Below are positions 18,632 to 27,224 of a DNA stretch of 64,000 nucleotides, one piece after another (the stretch's first letter is position 1; each line of letters begins with the position of its first letter). Position numbers and translations under genes: made by a program. Below the pieces are notes generated by a model. That model saw only the letters and a program-made list of their open reading frames with translations, had not been told where the DNA came from and searched no databases. This DNA is from ZC4RG30 sp963812195 (GTDB lineage Bacteria > Pseudomonadota > Gammaproteobacteria > Steroidobacterales > Steroidobacteraceae), in the NCBI GenBank assembly GCA_963812195.1, contig CAWEUI010000007.1:62001-126000 (forward strand), given 5' to 3'.

Positions 18632-19243
18632 CTACTGCTTCGGAAACGGCTCGGCCCAGGCCGGCAGTTCGCTCAGGCGCTTGTGCCAGCGATCGATGTT
18701 GGGGAATTCCGCCAGCGGCACGCCGGAGGCCGGTGCTTCGGGCAGGTGCGAGGCCAGCGCGATGTCCGCCACCGTCAGGGTATCGCCCAGCACCCAGGTC
18801 TTGCCGGCCAGATGCTCCTCGAGCACCCGCGCATTGTTGCGGAACATCTGCAGCGCGTCCTTCAGGATGTCCTGGTTCGGCTCGCCCATCCCGATCTGCG
18901 GCTTCACCACTCCCTCGAAGAACAGCGTGTTGGTGTGACGGGTGAAATGCGCCTGGTCCCAGCTCAGCCAGCGGATGACGTCCACCTCGCGTTCATCGCG
19001 CGGCCACATGTCCGAACCGGCCTTGCGCGCCAGGTAGAACATGATGGCATTGGCCTCCCAGACGTGCCTGCCGTCATCGTCCAGCGCCGGAATGCGGCCG
19101 TTCGGGTTGACCGCCAGGAACTCCGGCGAGCGCTGTTCGCCCTTGCCCAGGTCGACGAACCGGTATTCCGGATTCAACCCCAGGTGCCTGGCCACCGCGC
19201 AGACTTTGCGTGCGTTCGGGGTGATGTAGTAGTACAGCTTCAT
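18632..19243 (-). CDS. Glutathione S-transferase family protein
   Basis: A 203-residue cytosolic GST-fold protein. The N-terminal thioredoxin-like domain has the glutathione-site features VNPNGRIPALDDDG (cis-Pro) and VWEANAIMFYLARK (Glu-Ala for the gamma-glutamyl group). The all-helical C-terminal domain includes the N-capping motif LGDTLTVADIALAS. It likely conjugates or reduces electrophiles with glutathione; substrate unknown. It lies downstream of the TonB-type receptor gene by 27 bp on the same strand and could be co-transcribed. Confidence 0.9.
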   Translation of the reverse strand: MKLYYYITPNARKVCAVARHLGLNPEYRFVDLGKGEQRSPEFLAVNPNGRIPALDDDGRHVWEANAIMFYLARKAGSDMWPRDEREVDVIRWLSWDQAHFTRHTNTLFFEGVVKPQIGMGEPNQDILKDALQMFRNNARVLEEHLAGKTWVLGDTLTVADIALASHLPEAPASGVPLAEFPNIDRWHKRLSELPAWAEPFPKQ

Positions 19244-19270
19244 GCACGAATCCCCTCGTGTTCGAGTTCT

Positions 19271-21340
19271 TCAGAAGGTGCCGCTTACCTCCAGCCGGTA
19301 GGTCCAGCCGTAGGAGAGCGAGTAATCGCGCGTGTAGTCTACCGGACCATCGCGTCGCGCGACGTACGACACGGAGCGGGAGCGGTCGCGGGACCTGAAG
19401 AAATTGCCTATTTCCAGGTGCACCTTCATGCCGAACACGTTCTTGTGTTCGAAATACAGTTTCCCGGAAGGCCGCGACGACCAGTTCTTCTTCTGGTAGT
19501 CGAGTCGGTAGAAGTAGTCCGGGCTGGATCCCTCGGCGTACAGGCCGAAGGTCAGCGGCGTGTCGGGCACGTCGTAGCGGAACTCGGCGTTCCATTTGCA
19601 GCAATTGCCGTTCAGACGGCGGTTCTGCCCGGTAAGCGGGTCGCGCACCCGCGAAGTTCTCAACACCACCTCGCTGTCGAATCGGCCACCGGGCAGGCCG
19701 ACCCCGTCCAGCAGGAGCGTGGTGTCCACGGTGGCACTGAGTCTGCGCGCCTTGGGAATGTTGCCCGGCGCCTCCGTGGTCGGGCTGAGCGGCACCTGCT
19801 CGACCAGATCGTGAATCTCCTCACCCTCCACGAAGAGGCGGATCTTGCCGGCCGCTCCAAGACTGCGAATGGCCTCGACCTGCAACAGCCAGCTTTGCGG
19901 CGGCACCAGTTCCGGATTGCCGCCGTTGGCGTTGTTGTTTTCCAGGTCCACCGACGCCAGGAAGTCGAAGAAATTGAGCTGCCCGACCTTGCGCTGCAGC
20001 CGGAAATTCATTTCCCAGGGCGACGGCGGATTCCACGCCAGCGATACCGCACCCTTGGGCCGCCAGAAGCGCCGCGTCTGGCCTCCGGCACCGTCCTGCT
20101 TCAACCGACTGTACTCGGCGCCACCACTGAGCTGCAGCGACCAGTCCAGTGCCACGGGCCGGCTGAAGCTCAGAATGCTCTCGCCGCGCCGCTCCGCGAC
20201 ACGCGAACTGGCGCCCGGCAGGTCCAGCGGCTGAAAACTGCCCGCACCGTTCAGCCCATCGAGTGCGCCGATCACGTTGATGAAGTTGTAGGCCGCCTCG
20301 CCGGACAGCGTCCAATCCGCGTCCAGTGCATTCCACCGGTATTCGCCACGGACCACGCGCTCGCCCTGCCTGGAGTCCTGCGAAAAGCGCGAGCCCGTGG
20401 CCACCGCCGCGCCGGCGGCCAGGCTGGTCAGCGTGTCCACGCTTGATCCGTGGCGGGCCGAGTAGAACCCGATGAGCTTGAGCCGCCCCGCACCCAGGCC
20501 AAACTCGTAGTCGCTGCCAATTTCCGTGCTGTATCGGAGGTTATCGCCGTAGCTGTCTTCCAGCGTCGCGGGTCCACCGGGTTCCTGGTAGTTCGTGACT
20601 ACGCTGCGGTGAAACTGATTGCGGTCGACGCTGCCATTGAGATTCCAGACCGAACCAGAGGCGCCGAGGTGATTCAGCGATGCCGACACCTGGGGAGAGT
20701 CACGGGAGAATCGGCGCTGCTGATCGCGGAAGAAGGTAATGTCCGTCGCCGGGTGGGACTCGATCTCGCCGCCCCAGCCACCACCGCGAAAGCCGTCCAT
20801 GCGCACACCCGCGGTGAAGTCGCCGATTGCGGATTTGCCCGACAAGTTCACCTCCGCGCCGGGCCAGAAGTTGCCGACGCGCTTGCGAAACTGGGGCCGC
20901 CAGACGAAGTTCCCCTGCACGCTGCCCTGATCGGTGATCACATTCAGGACGTGACCGGACAGACCGCTGATATTGAGCATGGCGCCATCCAGCACCTCCA
21001 GCCGCCGCACCGCGGAGACCGGAATACGCCGCAAAACGGTCATTGCATCATTGCCCTTGCCGGTGATGCGCTGGCCATTGATCAGCACATTCTGCGAGGC
21101 CTCGCCCAGGCCACGATCCGAGCTGACGCCGGTGACCGAGAAGCCGGGAATCTCGTTCGCCAGATCGGCCGCCGTCTGCGGCGCGAAACGCGCGAACTGA
21201 TCGACCGTATAGATGCGCTTGCCGTCTTCAATCTGCGGAACAATGCCGTCGGATTGCGCCATCGATGCCGCAGCAGTCATCAGCAGGGCGAGAAACAACA
21301 ACGAAGCGGGCAGCCCACGGCTGGATCTTCCAATAGACAC
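19271..21340 (-). CDS. TonB-dependent receptor-like outer membrane protein
   Basis: A predicted outer-membrane receptor of 689 residues. A signal peptide (ending near ASMAQS) is followed by a plug-like domain (IPGFSVTGVSSDRGLGEASQ, NVLINGQRITGKG, IRRLEVLDG-type strand) and a long beta-barrel of aromatic-rich strands, ending in a C-terminal Phe (RLEVSGTF) as expected for barrel insertion. It is short for a TonB receptor and I see no convincing TonB box. GTG 21340 is chosen because it starts the signal peptide and overlaps the TAG of the upstream diguanylate cyclase gene (TAGTG), implying translational coupling. The ligand is unknown. Confidence 0.8.
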   Translation of the reverse strand: MSIGRSSRGLPASLLFLALLMTAAASMAQSDGIVPQIEDGKRIYTVDQFARFAPQTAADLANEIPGFSVTGVSSDRGLGEASQNVLINGQRITGKGNDAMTVLRRIPVSAVRRLEVLDGAMLNISGLSGHVLNVITDQGSVQGNFVWRPQFRKRVGNFWPGAEVNLSGKSAIGDFTAGVRMDGFRGGGWGGEIESHPATDITFFRDQQRRFSRDSPQVSASLNHLGASGSVWNLNGSVDRNQFHRSVVTNYQEPGGPATLEDSYGDNLRYSTEIGSDYEFGLGAGRLKLIGFYSARHGSSVDTLTSLAAGAAVATGSRFSQDSRQGERVVRGEYRWNALDADWTLSGEAAYNFINVIGALDGLNGAGSFQPLDLPGASSRVAERRGESILSFSRPVALDWSLQLSGGAEYSRLKQDGAGGQTRRFWRPKGAVSLAWNPPSPWEMNFRLQRKVGQLNFFDFLASVDLENNNANGGNPELVPPQSWLLQVEAIRSLGAAGKIRLFVEGEEIHDLVEQVPLSPTTEAPGNIPKARRLSATVDTTLLLDGVGLPGGRFDSEVVLRTSRVRDPLTGQNRRLNGNCCKWNAEFRYDVPDTPLTFGLYAEGSSPDYFYRLDYQKKNWSSRPSGKLYFEHKNVFGMKVHLEIGNFFRSRDRSRSVSYVARRDGPVDYTRDYSLSYGWTYRLEVSGTF

Positions 21341-22557
21341 TATGTACGAGGCTCCCCTGGGACTGGATGCCGTTCGCGCGGCTTTGCAATTGTGACAGCC
21401 CAGCGCCCGAGGCGTTCCCGCAAATTCACGATTCGGGCCGGTGAATACGCTCCCTCTTCCTCCAGTCGAAGCGCGCGCAACTGGCCGGTATCCATGCGCG
21501 TACGGGCCGTATCCACTGCGTGGATATAGTTGCGGCCGGCGTTCTTGGCCGCATAGCACGCCGCATCCGCCAGGCGCAGCAGGGAGGGCCCGTCATCGAT
21601 GGACCGGGAAGACACGATGCCGATGCTGGCGCCGACTCCGTATTCCGCGCCGGACCACGTGATCCGGTGATCGTGGATCCGGTCCTTGATGCGCGTGGCG
21701 ATCTGCATGCCAAGCGTCATGGGGCAGTCGCGCAGGAACACGCAGATCTCGTCGCCGCCCATGCGCCCGCAGATGTCCTCGGCACGCACCGATTCGCGCA
21801 CGATGTGCGACACGTCCACCAGCAGGCGATCCCCGGCCGCATGTCCTGCCGCATCGTTGACGGCCTTGAAGCGATCCAGGTCGATGAAGATGAGCACCTG
21901 GTCCGCAGCTCCCGGCACGATCAGCTCCTCGAGCTGCTGCTCGAATCCGGCACGGTTCATCAATCCGGTGAGCGAATCGTGCGTGGCGCGCCGTTCCAGG
22001 TCCAGCCGGGCCTGCTGGCGGGCCTTGATCAGCCGGTACATGTAGGCCGGCACCACCGTCAGAACCAGCACGGTGTTGATGCTGAGCGCAACGTTCTGCT
22101 CCCAGTACGGGTTGAACGCGTGCACCAGCGCGAAACACGCCAGCGAACAAAGCGCAGCATAGCCGAGATAGCCCGAACCGAAGCGCACGCCGCTGGCGAG
22201 AATGACGACCACGTAGATGACGGCGAAGAACGCCGTAGCCGCTCCTCCCAGGAACATCGCGATCGAGATCGCAAGGATGTCGTGGGTGATACCGATTGCA
22301 CGGCGCACCACCGACTTGCCGGGTCGGCGCACAATCGAAACCAGCAGCAGCAAGGCAATCGTGCTGGCGATCAGCGCCGCCCATCGTCCGACGAGGACCG
22401 AAGTCGCGTCCGGCGCATGGCGGATGTAGAAGCCGGAGAACGCGAACCACAACGCGCCGGCCACGATGACCATCCTGGCCAGCGCCTGGCGCAGATCCGG
22501 GTCATTGCGACGCCAGAAGCGACTGCCAGGCAACGTTGATTGCGCGTGTCGTTGCAT
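21340..22557 (-). CDS. Membrane diguanylate cyclase (GGDEF domain)
   Basis: A 405-residue inner-membrane protein predicted to make cyclic di-GMP. The N-terminal half has about six hydrophobic helices with no recognised sensor domain. The C-terminal GGDEF domain has DSLTGLMNRAGFEQQL, IFIDLDRFKAVND, and the signature GRMGGDEICVF: the active-site core is GGDEI rather than GGDEF. An inhibitory-site RXXD (RAED) sits five residues before it, so product feedback is likely. I chose ATG 22557 because earlier codons overlap the divergent slyX gene. The stop overlaps the receptor gene start, an unusual pairing. Confidence 0.85.
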   Translation of the reverse strand: MQRHAQSTLPGSRFWRRNDPDLRQALARMVIVAGALWFAFSGFYIRHAPDATSVLVGRWAALIASTIALLLLVSIVRRPGKSVVRRAIGITHDILAISIAMFLGGAATAFFAVIYVVVILASGVRFGSGYLGYAALCSLACFALVHAFNPYWEQNVALSINTVLVLTVVPAYMYRLIKARQQARLDLERRATHDSLTGLMNRAGFEQQLEELIVPGAADQVLIFIDLDRFKAVNDAAGHAAGDRLLVDVSHIVRESVRAEDICGRMGGDEICVFLRDCPMTLGMQIATRIKDRIHDHRITWSGAEYGVGASIGIVSSRSIDDGPSLLRLADAACYAAKNAGRNYIHAVDTARTRMDTGQLRALRLEEEGAYSPARIVNLRERLGRWAVTIAKPRERHPVPGEPRT

Positions 22558-22659
22558 GTCCGGCGGGAAGATGCTGCGGGCACCCCGATGCCCTGCAACG
22601 AGCGTACCACGGACCCGAGGCAACCGAACTGTTGCTAGTATTCGCGCGCGGGAGCCCCC

Positions 22660-22863
22660 ATGCACCAGCGCATCGAACAGCTCGAAATCAAGATTGCCTT
22701 CCTGGAGCAGGCCAATGGCCAGCTCAGCGAGGAGCTGTACCGACAACGCCGCGAACTTGAAGCATTGCGTGCGCAGCTGGCGGTGCTCCAGCAACGGCTC
22801 GAGGCCGCTCAATCGCAATCCACCACTTATTCGCCGGAGCAGGAAAAGCCGCCACACTATTGA
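22660..22863 (+). CDS. slyX: SlyX family protein
   Basis: A 67-residue protein that is almost one coiled coil (IEQLEIKIAFLEQANGQLSE, then RRELEALRAQLAVLQQRL) with a short C-terminal tail ending PPHY, the usual SlyX tail. SlyX is widespread in gammaproteobacteria and has no established function. GGGAG lies 6 bp before ATG. It is divergent from the diguanylate cyclase gene and precedes DUF2177, which has its own promoter. Confidence 0.9.
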   Translation: MHQRIEQLEIKIAFLEQANGQLSEELYRQRRELEALRAQLAVLQQRLEAAQSQSTTYSPEQEKPPHY

Positions 22864-22893
22864 GTGTGCATTGCGCATCCGGGCCCGCAGCGC

Positions 22894-22922
22894 TGATCCA
22901 GCGCGCTGCGTTGCACGTATAT
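22894..22922 (+). promoter_or_regulatory. Predicted ECF sigma (RpoE-type) promoter of the DUF2177 gene
   Basis: TGATCC (22894-22899), 17-bp spacer, GTATAT (22917-22922). The ATG of the DUF2177 gene lies 6 bp after the -10 hexamer, where transcription should start, so the mRNA would be leaderless. The same -35/-10 pair and spacing occurs before the ECF sigma gene, the CFA operon and the DUF6134 gene. TGATC is the known -35 type of RpoE-ChrR (singlet oxygen) promoters. Confidence 0.7.
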
Positions 22923-22928
22923 GTGTAC

Positions 22929-23363
22929 ATGACTACCCGGCAATCCACGCCCCGCCCGCCTGCCTTGAGGCAATACGTGCTGTTGTTCTGCGTGGCAATC
23001 CCTGTGTTTCTGGCGCTGGACAGCCTGTGGCTGACCTTCGCGGCGCAGCGACTGTACCGCCCGGCCATCGGCCACCTGATGCGCGATGGCTTCGACCTGG
23101 GCGCCGCGGCTCTCTTCTACCTGCTCTACGGTTGCGGAATGGTGTACTTCGCGATAGCGCCGGCACGCCATATGCGCCAGGCGCTGGCGCGCGGCGCCTG
23201 CTTCGGCCTCGTTGCCTATGCCACATACGATCTGACCAACCAGGCGACCCTGCGCGGCTGGCCATGGCGGGTGACGCTGGCAGATCTTGCCTGGGGCGCG
23301 TTCGTCACCGCGGCAAGCTGCGCCGTGGCTTACCGGCTGACGAGCCGGTCCCTTCGCGCCTGA
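22929..23363 (+). CDS. DUF2177 family membrane protein
   Basis: A 144-residue inner-membrane protein with four predicted transmembrane helices (YVLLFCVAIPVFLALDSLW; an AALFYLLYGCGMVYFAI stretch; ACFGLVAYATYDLTNQATLR; WGAFVTAASCAVAYRL). The DSLWL and YDLTN motifs are typical of DUF2177, a family often found beside ChrR/ECF sigma genes; function unknown. ATG 22929 is chosen because it lies exactly at the predicted start of transcription. The gene is convergent with chrR, and its promoter puts it in the same regulon. Confidence 0.85.
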   Translation: MTTRQSTPRPPALRQYVLLFCVAIPVFLALDSLWLTFAAQRLYRPAIGHLMRDGFDLGAAALFYLLYGCGMVYFAIAPARHMRQALARGACFGLVAYATYDLTNQATLRGWPWRVTLADLAWGAFVTAASCAVAYRLTSRSLRA

Positions 23364-23370
23364 GCCGGGC

Positions 23371-24030
23371 TCACAATCCAACCATCCCGCCGACCAGGCC
23401 GGCAATGCGGCCGTCGAACCGCAGCGGCGCGTCCAGCCAGGCCAGGCAGATACATTCATCTGCGGCGCGCACCACCGGTTGGTGATGCACATCACCATCC
23501 GCCGCATCGAAATCACCGGCACCAAAAACGGCGCGCCCATCATCGAAGCTGCCGCACAGCACCTGAGTCAGCTCGGTGCCCCGATGCGTGTGTCGTGGCA
23601 GGCTGCGCCCCGCACCGATGCGCAGCAGGAACACCGAGCCCGCATCCTGCGGCACACGCACCCGCGCGAAGCGCATGTCCGGCCCCATCCAGCGCCACTT
23701 CGAAACAGCGCAGCCGCGCAGGCTCGCCGGCCATTGCACCCCGGCAGGCCACGCCGCCGGCACGGACTGGGGCGCGCCACTGTGCGGCGCTGTCGCCACC
23801 GGTGCCGGCGCGTCAATGCGCGCCAGAGTGCGCTCCCACGACCCGGGAGCCGCCGCAATCGGCGTGACCTGTTCGAGCAGCGCCCCGCCTGCGGCCTGCA
23901 ATGTGTGCAGTCGTGCGCGACATTCACTGCAACCTTCCACATGCACGGCAACGACCAAACCCGCACCGGGCGGCAGCCGCCCGGCGGCCAGACCCAGCAG
24001 CAGATCCTCCTGCGGATGGTGCAGGCTCAT
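23371..24030 (-). CDS. chrR: ChrR-type cupin anti-sigma factor
   Basis: A 219-residue zinc-binding anti-sigma factor. The N-terminal zinc domain has His-His at residues 4-5 and HVEGCSECRARL (H-x3-C-x2-C), which hold Zn2+ and bind the sigma factor; the C-terminal cupin domain has VFLLRIGAGRSLPRHTHRGT and ELTQVLCGSFDD. In Rhodobacter, ChrR releases RpoE when singlet oxygen forms. Its ATG overlaps the sigma gene stop (ATGA), the usual arrangement for translational coupling and balanced amounts. Its gene end meets that of DUF2177. Confidence 0.92.
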   Translation of the reverse strand: MSLHHPQEDLLLGLAAGRLPPGAGLVVAVHVEGCSECRARLHTLQAAGGALLEQVTPIAAAPGSWERTLARIDAPAPVATAPHSGAPQSVPAAWPAGVQWPASLRGCAVSKWRWMGPDMRFARVRVPQDAGSVFLLRIGAGRSLPRHTHRGTELTQVLCGSFDDGRAVFGAGDFDAADGDVHHQPVVRAADECICLAWLDAPLRFDGRIAGLVGGMVGL

Positions 24031-24698
24031 GGCTCCAGCCCCGCGAGCCGGCGGCGCAGTTGTGCCACAGCCAGCCGGATGCGCGACTTGACCGTACCGA
24101 GCGGAATGCCCAGCGCGGCGGCAATGCGCGCATGCGGCTGCTCCTCGAAATACGAGAGCATCAGCACTTGTACCTGGTCGGGCGGCAGGCTCGCCAGCGC
24201 TTCGCGCACATTGCGCTCACGCTCGGCCGCCTGCGCCTGCTCGTGCGGCGTGAGTTCCAGTTCGGCCGGGAGCTGGTCGGCATCCCAGGGTCGCCGCGGT
24301 GCCGGAATCCGCGGCAGACCCGCGCCTGCGATAGTGGTCGATGCGCAGGTTGCGCGCGATGGTGAAGATCCACGTGGAAAGCCGCGCGCGCGAGGGGTCG
24401 AAGCTCGCGGCGCGGCGCCACAAGGCCACCATCGTCTCCTGTGTCAGCTCCTCGGCCAGTTCTTCCGTGCAACCCGAACGCGCCAGATAGCCCTTGATAC
24501 GTGGCGCGTAATGACGAAACAGCGCGGCAAATGCGGGGCGATCGGCTGGCCGGCAACCGCCTGCATCCACGCGTTGAGCTCTTCCTGACTGGGCATGCAT
24601 ACGATCCCGGACTGCCTCGGCACGACGCCCGCATGAGCCGTCAGCTGCACTGGCGACCGTCGGGACGGGGCTGCCGCCATGGATATCGCATGCTCCAT
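24027..24698 (-). pseudogene. rpoE: ECF RNA polymerase sigma factor, partner of ChrR, two frameshifts
   Basis: A sigma factor of the ECF class that directs RNA polymerase to the stress regulon. Pieces in three frames: N-terminus with MPSQEELNAWMQAVAGQ; region 2 (AFAALFRHYAPRIKGYLARS, AEELTQETMVALWRRA, LSTWIFTIARNLRIDHYRR); region 4 (ALASLPPDQVQVLMLSYFE, then GIPLGTVKSRIRLAVAQLRR). Shifts are near 24540 and 24250-24320; sequencing error is likely. Two starts compete: ATG 24698, exactly 6 bp after the predicted -10 element (leaderless), or ATG 24596, which gives the usual ECF N-terminus. The stop overlaps chrR. The gene is divergent from the CFA operon. Confidence 0.85.
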
Positions 24699-24704
24699 GT
24701 ACGG

Positions 24705-24733
24705 TGATACGCAGCGCCGGGGACATTAGATCA
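24705..24733 (-). promoter_or_regulatory. Predicted ECF sigma promoter of the sigma-chrR operon (autoregulation)
   Basis: On the minus strand, TGATCT (24733-24728), 17-bp spacer, GTATCA (24710-24705). It matches the promoter of the divergent CFA operon in both hexamers and spacing. An in-frame ATG (24698) lies 6 bp after the -10 hexamer. Positive autoregulation is usual for this sigma class. Confidence 0.7.
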
Positions 24734-24750
24734 TGTATGCATGCCGCCGG

Positions 24751-24779
24751 TGATCCATGTGGCGCGCAACCGCGTATCA
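24751..24779 (+). promoter_or_regulatory. Predicted ECF sigma promoter of the CFA/DUF operon
   Basis: TGATCC (24751-24756), 17-bp spacer, GTATCA (24774-24779), facing away from the sigma gene promoter; the two -35 elements are 17 bp apart. The first gene starts at GTG 24810 with a GGGAGAG ribosome-binding site, leaving a leader of about 24 nt. Confidence 0.75.
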
Positions 24780-24809
24780 GTTGCCAGCGCTTTCACCGGG
24801 AGAGTCCAC

Positions 24810-25879
24810 GTGCCCAATCTCGCCAGCCTGGCCCTGGCCTGCACCGAACGAGGCATGGTCCCGGATCGCCTGGTTCGCGACCGGCATCCGCCGCCTGCTT
24901 GCGGACCGCCTCGAGAGAATTCGTGCCGGCGACGCCGAAGCTGCGGCCGCACGCGGCCGAGCAGTTCATGGCAGCGATGCGTGAATCACCCGTGGCGCTG
25001 CTGCCCGAAAAGGCCAACGAGCAGCACTATGAGTTGCCGGCCGCGTTTTTCGGCGCGGTGCTCGGCCCGCGGCGCAAGTACAGCTCCGCCTGGTGGCCCA
25101 GGGAGTAAGCACCTGGCCGCGGCCGAGGAGGCGGCGCTGCAATGCACCGTGCGCAATGCCTTGCTGGCCGACGGCCAGCGCATCCTCGAACTGGGTTGCG
25201 GCTGGGGCTCGCTGACGCTGTGGATGGCCGAGAAGCTGCCGGCGCAGCCGCATCACGGCCGTGTCGAATTCGCAGTCGCAGCGCGAATACATCACAGGCC
25301 GAGGCGATGCGGCGCGGGCTCACCAACGTCGAAGTCATCACCGCCGACATCAACGAGTTCGAGTCCGGCCGCGCGCTTCGACCGCGTGGTCTCGGTGGAG
25401 ATGTTCGAGCACCTGCGCAACTGGCCGGAGGTCTTCCGGCGCGTTGCGCAGCTGGCTCGCGCCCGATGGTCGCTTCTTCATGCACGTATTCGCCCATCGC
25501 AGCACGCCCTATGCATTCGAGGAGCGCGATTCCTCGGACTGGATGTCGCGCCATTTCTTCTCGGGCGGCATGATGCCCAGCACCGATCTCGCGCTGCGCT
25601 GCCAGGACGACCTGGCCCTGCACGACCGCTGGCGCTGGGACGGTACGCACTACGCGCGCACCGCCGAGGCCTGGCTCGCCAACATGGAGCGCCAGCCGCC
25701 ACACCGTGTGGCCGCTGCTGAGCAGGACCTACGGCGCCGGGCAGGCCGGCCTGTGGTGGACGCGATGGCGCCTGTTCTTCCTTGCCTGCGCCGAGCTTTT
25801 TGGCTACGACCGCGGACAGGAGTGGGGCGTATCCCATTACCTGTTCGCGCCGCGCTACACAGCATGTACGCGACCCTGA
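24810..25879 (+). pseudogene. Cyclopropane-fatty-acid-synthase-family methyltransferase (CFA1), multiple frameshifts
   Basis: An S-adenosylmethionine-dependent methyltransferase acting on unsaturated acyl chains, about 355 residues when frames are joined. Recognisable parts in order: VPNLASLALACTERGMVPD; FATGIRRLLADRLERI; EKANEQHYELPAAFFGAVLG; RILELGCGWGSLTLWMAEKL (SAM-binding); GLTNVEVITADINEFE; RFDRVVSVEMFEHLRNW; DGRFFMHVFAHRSTPYAFE; and a C-terminal GVSHYLFAPRY. At least five frame changes are needed between 24860 and 25780, the densest break cluster in the window. It resembles the short CFA-like methylases of ChrR regulons more than classical Cfa. First gene of the ECF-driven operon; it overlaps the start of the DUF2878 gene. 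Confidence 0.75.
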
Positions 25880-26415
25880 AACTGCACCGCGTGCGCTTGC
25901 CCCGCCTGCTGATCAGCCTGGTCATCTTCGAGGCTGCCTGGTTCGCCTGCGTGGCCGGTGCCGCGCATGACCAGGTCGGTTGGGGTATCGCGGCAGTGGC
26001 CGCCGCCATTGCCGCACAGCTCACCTTCAGCAAAGCGCGCGCCGCGGACCTGAAGCTGATTGCGGCGGCATTGCTGTGCGGCCTCGTGTGGGATTCGGCT
26101 CTGCTCAACAGCCATGTCGTGGCCTACGCCTCGCCGGGACCGGTTCACCTGCTGGCGCCGGCATGGATCCTTGCCCTGTGGGCGCAGTTCGGCAGCGTGC
26201 TGCGCGAACTGTTGCGCTGGCTGCATACCCGTCCGCGGCTGGCAACAGCACTGGGCGCCGTGGGCGGGGCGGCCTCGTACGCCGCCGCGCAAAGGCTGGG
26301 CGCCTGCACGCTGCCTGCTCCCGGCATTGCCCTGCCGATACTGGCCGCCGGCTGGGGCCTGCTCGTGCCGCTGCTGTTGTGGCTGGCCCGCCGGGTCGAG
26401 GCGGACAAGTCGTGA
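25864..26415 (+). CDS. DUF2878 family membrane protein
   Basis: A 183-residue inner-membrane protein with five or six hydrophobic helices (LLISLVIFEAAWFACVAG at the start; LKLIAAALLCGLVWDSALL; LLAPAWILALWAQFGSVL; IALPILAAGWGLLVPLLLWL). The GLVWDS and PAWILALWAQF motifs match DUF2878, a family of unknown function recurrent in ChrR-linked CFA operons. Its ATG lies inside the 3' end of CFA1, and its TGA overlaps the GTG of the DUF1295 gene (GTGA). Confidence 0.85.
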   Translation: MYATLKLHRVRLPRLLISLVIFEAAWFACVAGAAHDQVGWGIAAVAAAIAAQLTFSKARAADLKLIAAALLCGLVWDSALLNSHVVAYASPGPVHLLAPAWILALWAQFGSVLRELLRWLHTRPRLATALGAVGGAASYAAAQRLGACTLPAPGIALPILAAGWGLLVPLLLWLARRVEADKS

Positions 26416-27224
26416 GCATCTGGCTGGTCATGCTCATCGGCCTTGCGGCCAGTGTCGCGCTGGCCTTCTGTACCTGGCTGGTGAGCCTGGCGCGGTGGGA
26501 TGTGAGCATCGTGGACAGCGTATGGCCCTGGCTGATCGTCGTACCGGCTGCCATGGCGGCCCTGCTGTGGCCGATCGGCACCTGGCGTGGCGCGGTGGTG
26601 CTGGGCCTCGCGGGTGTGTGGGCGATGCGCCTCAGCGCGCACATCACACTGCGTCACCACGGCCAGCCCGAGGACCACCGCTACCAGGCCATCCGCCAGT
26701 CGCAATGAACCACACTTCGCGTGGAAGAGCCTGTACCTGGTGTTCGGATTGCAGACACTTCTTGCGTGGATCGTCGCATTGCCGCTGGTGGCCGTCGTGA
26801 CCGCAGCGGCACCCTGGAGCGCCCTTGATCTGCTCGGCATTGCCCTGTTCGTGTTCGGCTTTGCATTCGAGGCCATCGCCGACCGGCAGCTGGACGCTTC
26901 AAGGCCGAACCGGATAACCGCGGCAAAGTGCTGGACAGCGGACTGTGGCGCTACAGCCGCCACCCCAATTACTTCGGCGAATGCTGCGTATGGTGGGGCC
27001 TGTGGCTGCCGGCCGCCGCGGCCGGCGCCTGGTGGACGGTGGTCTCGCCGCTGCTGATGAGCGTGCTGCTGCTGAAAGTCTCGGGCGTCGCGCTGCTCGA
27101 GGCCGACATCGCCGAACGCCGCCCGGCCTACGCCGGCTACATCCGGCGCACCAGTGCCTTCCTGCCGTGGCGCCCGCGCCCACTGCAGGCAAGCGGTGCC
27201 AGCGCGAGGCCTGGCCAGCCATGA
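26412..27224 (+). pseudogene. DUF1295 family membrane enzyme (steroid-reductase-like fold), two frameshifts
   Basis: An integral membrane protein of about 270 residues. Segments in order: VSIWLVMLIGLAASVALAF ... RWDVSIVDSVWPW ... LRHHGQPEDHRYQAIR (first frame); WKSLYLVFGLQTLLAWIVAL ... ALFVFGFAFEAIADRQL (second); VLDSGLWRYSRHPNYFGECC ... AYAGYIRRTSAFLPW (third). Shifts lie near 26700 and 26905. The GLWRYSRHPNYFGE motif is the signature of the isoprenylcysteine methyltransferase/steroid 5-alpha-reductase-like fold, so a reductase acting on a lipid is plausible. GTG 26412 overlaps the DUF2878 stop, and the TGA overlaps the next ATG (ATGA). Confidence 0.8.
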
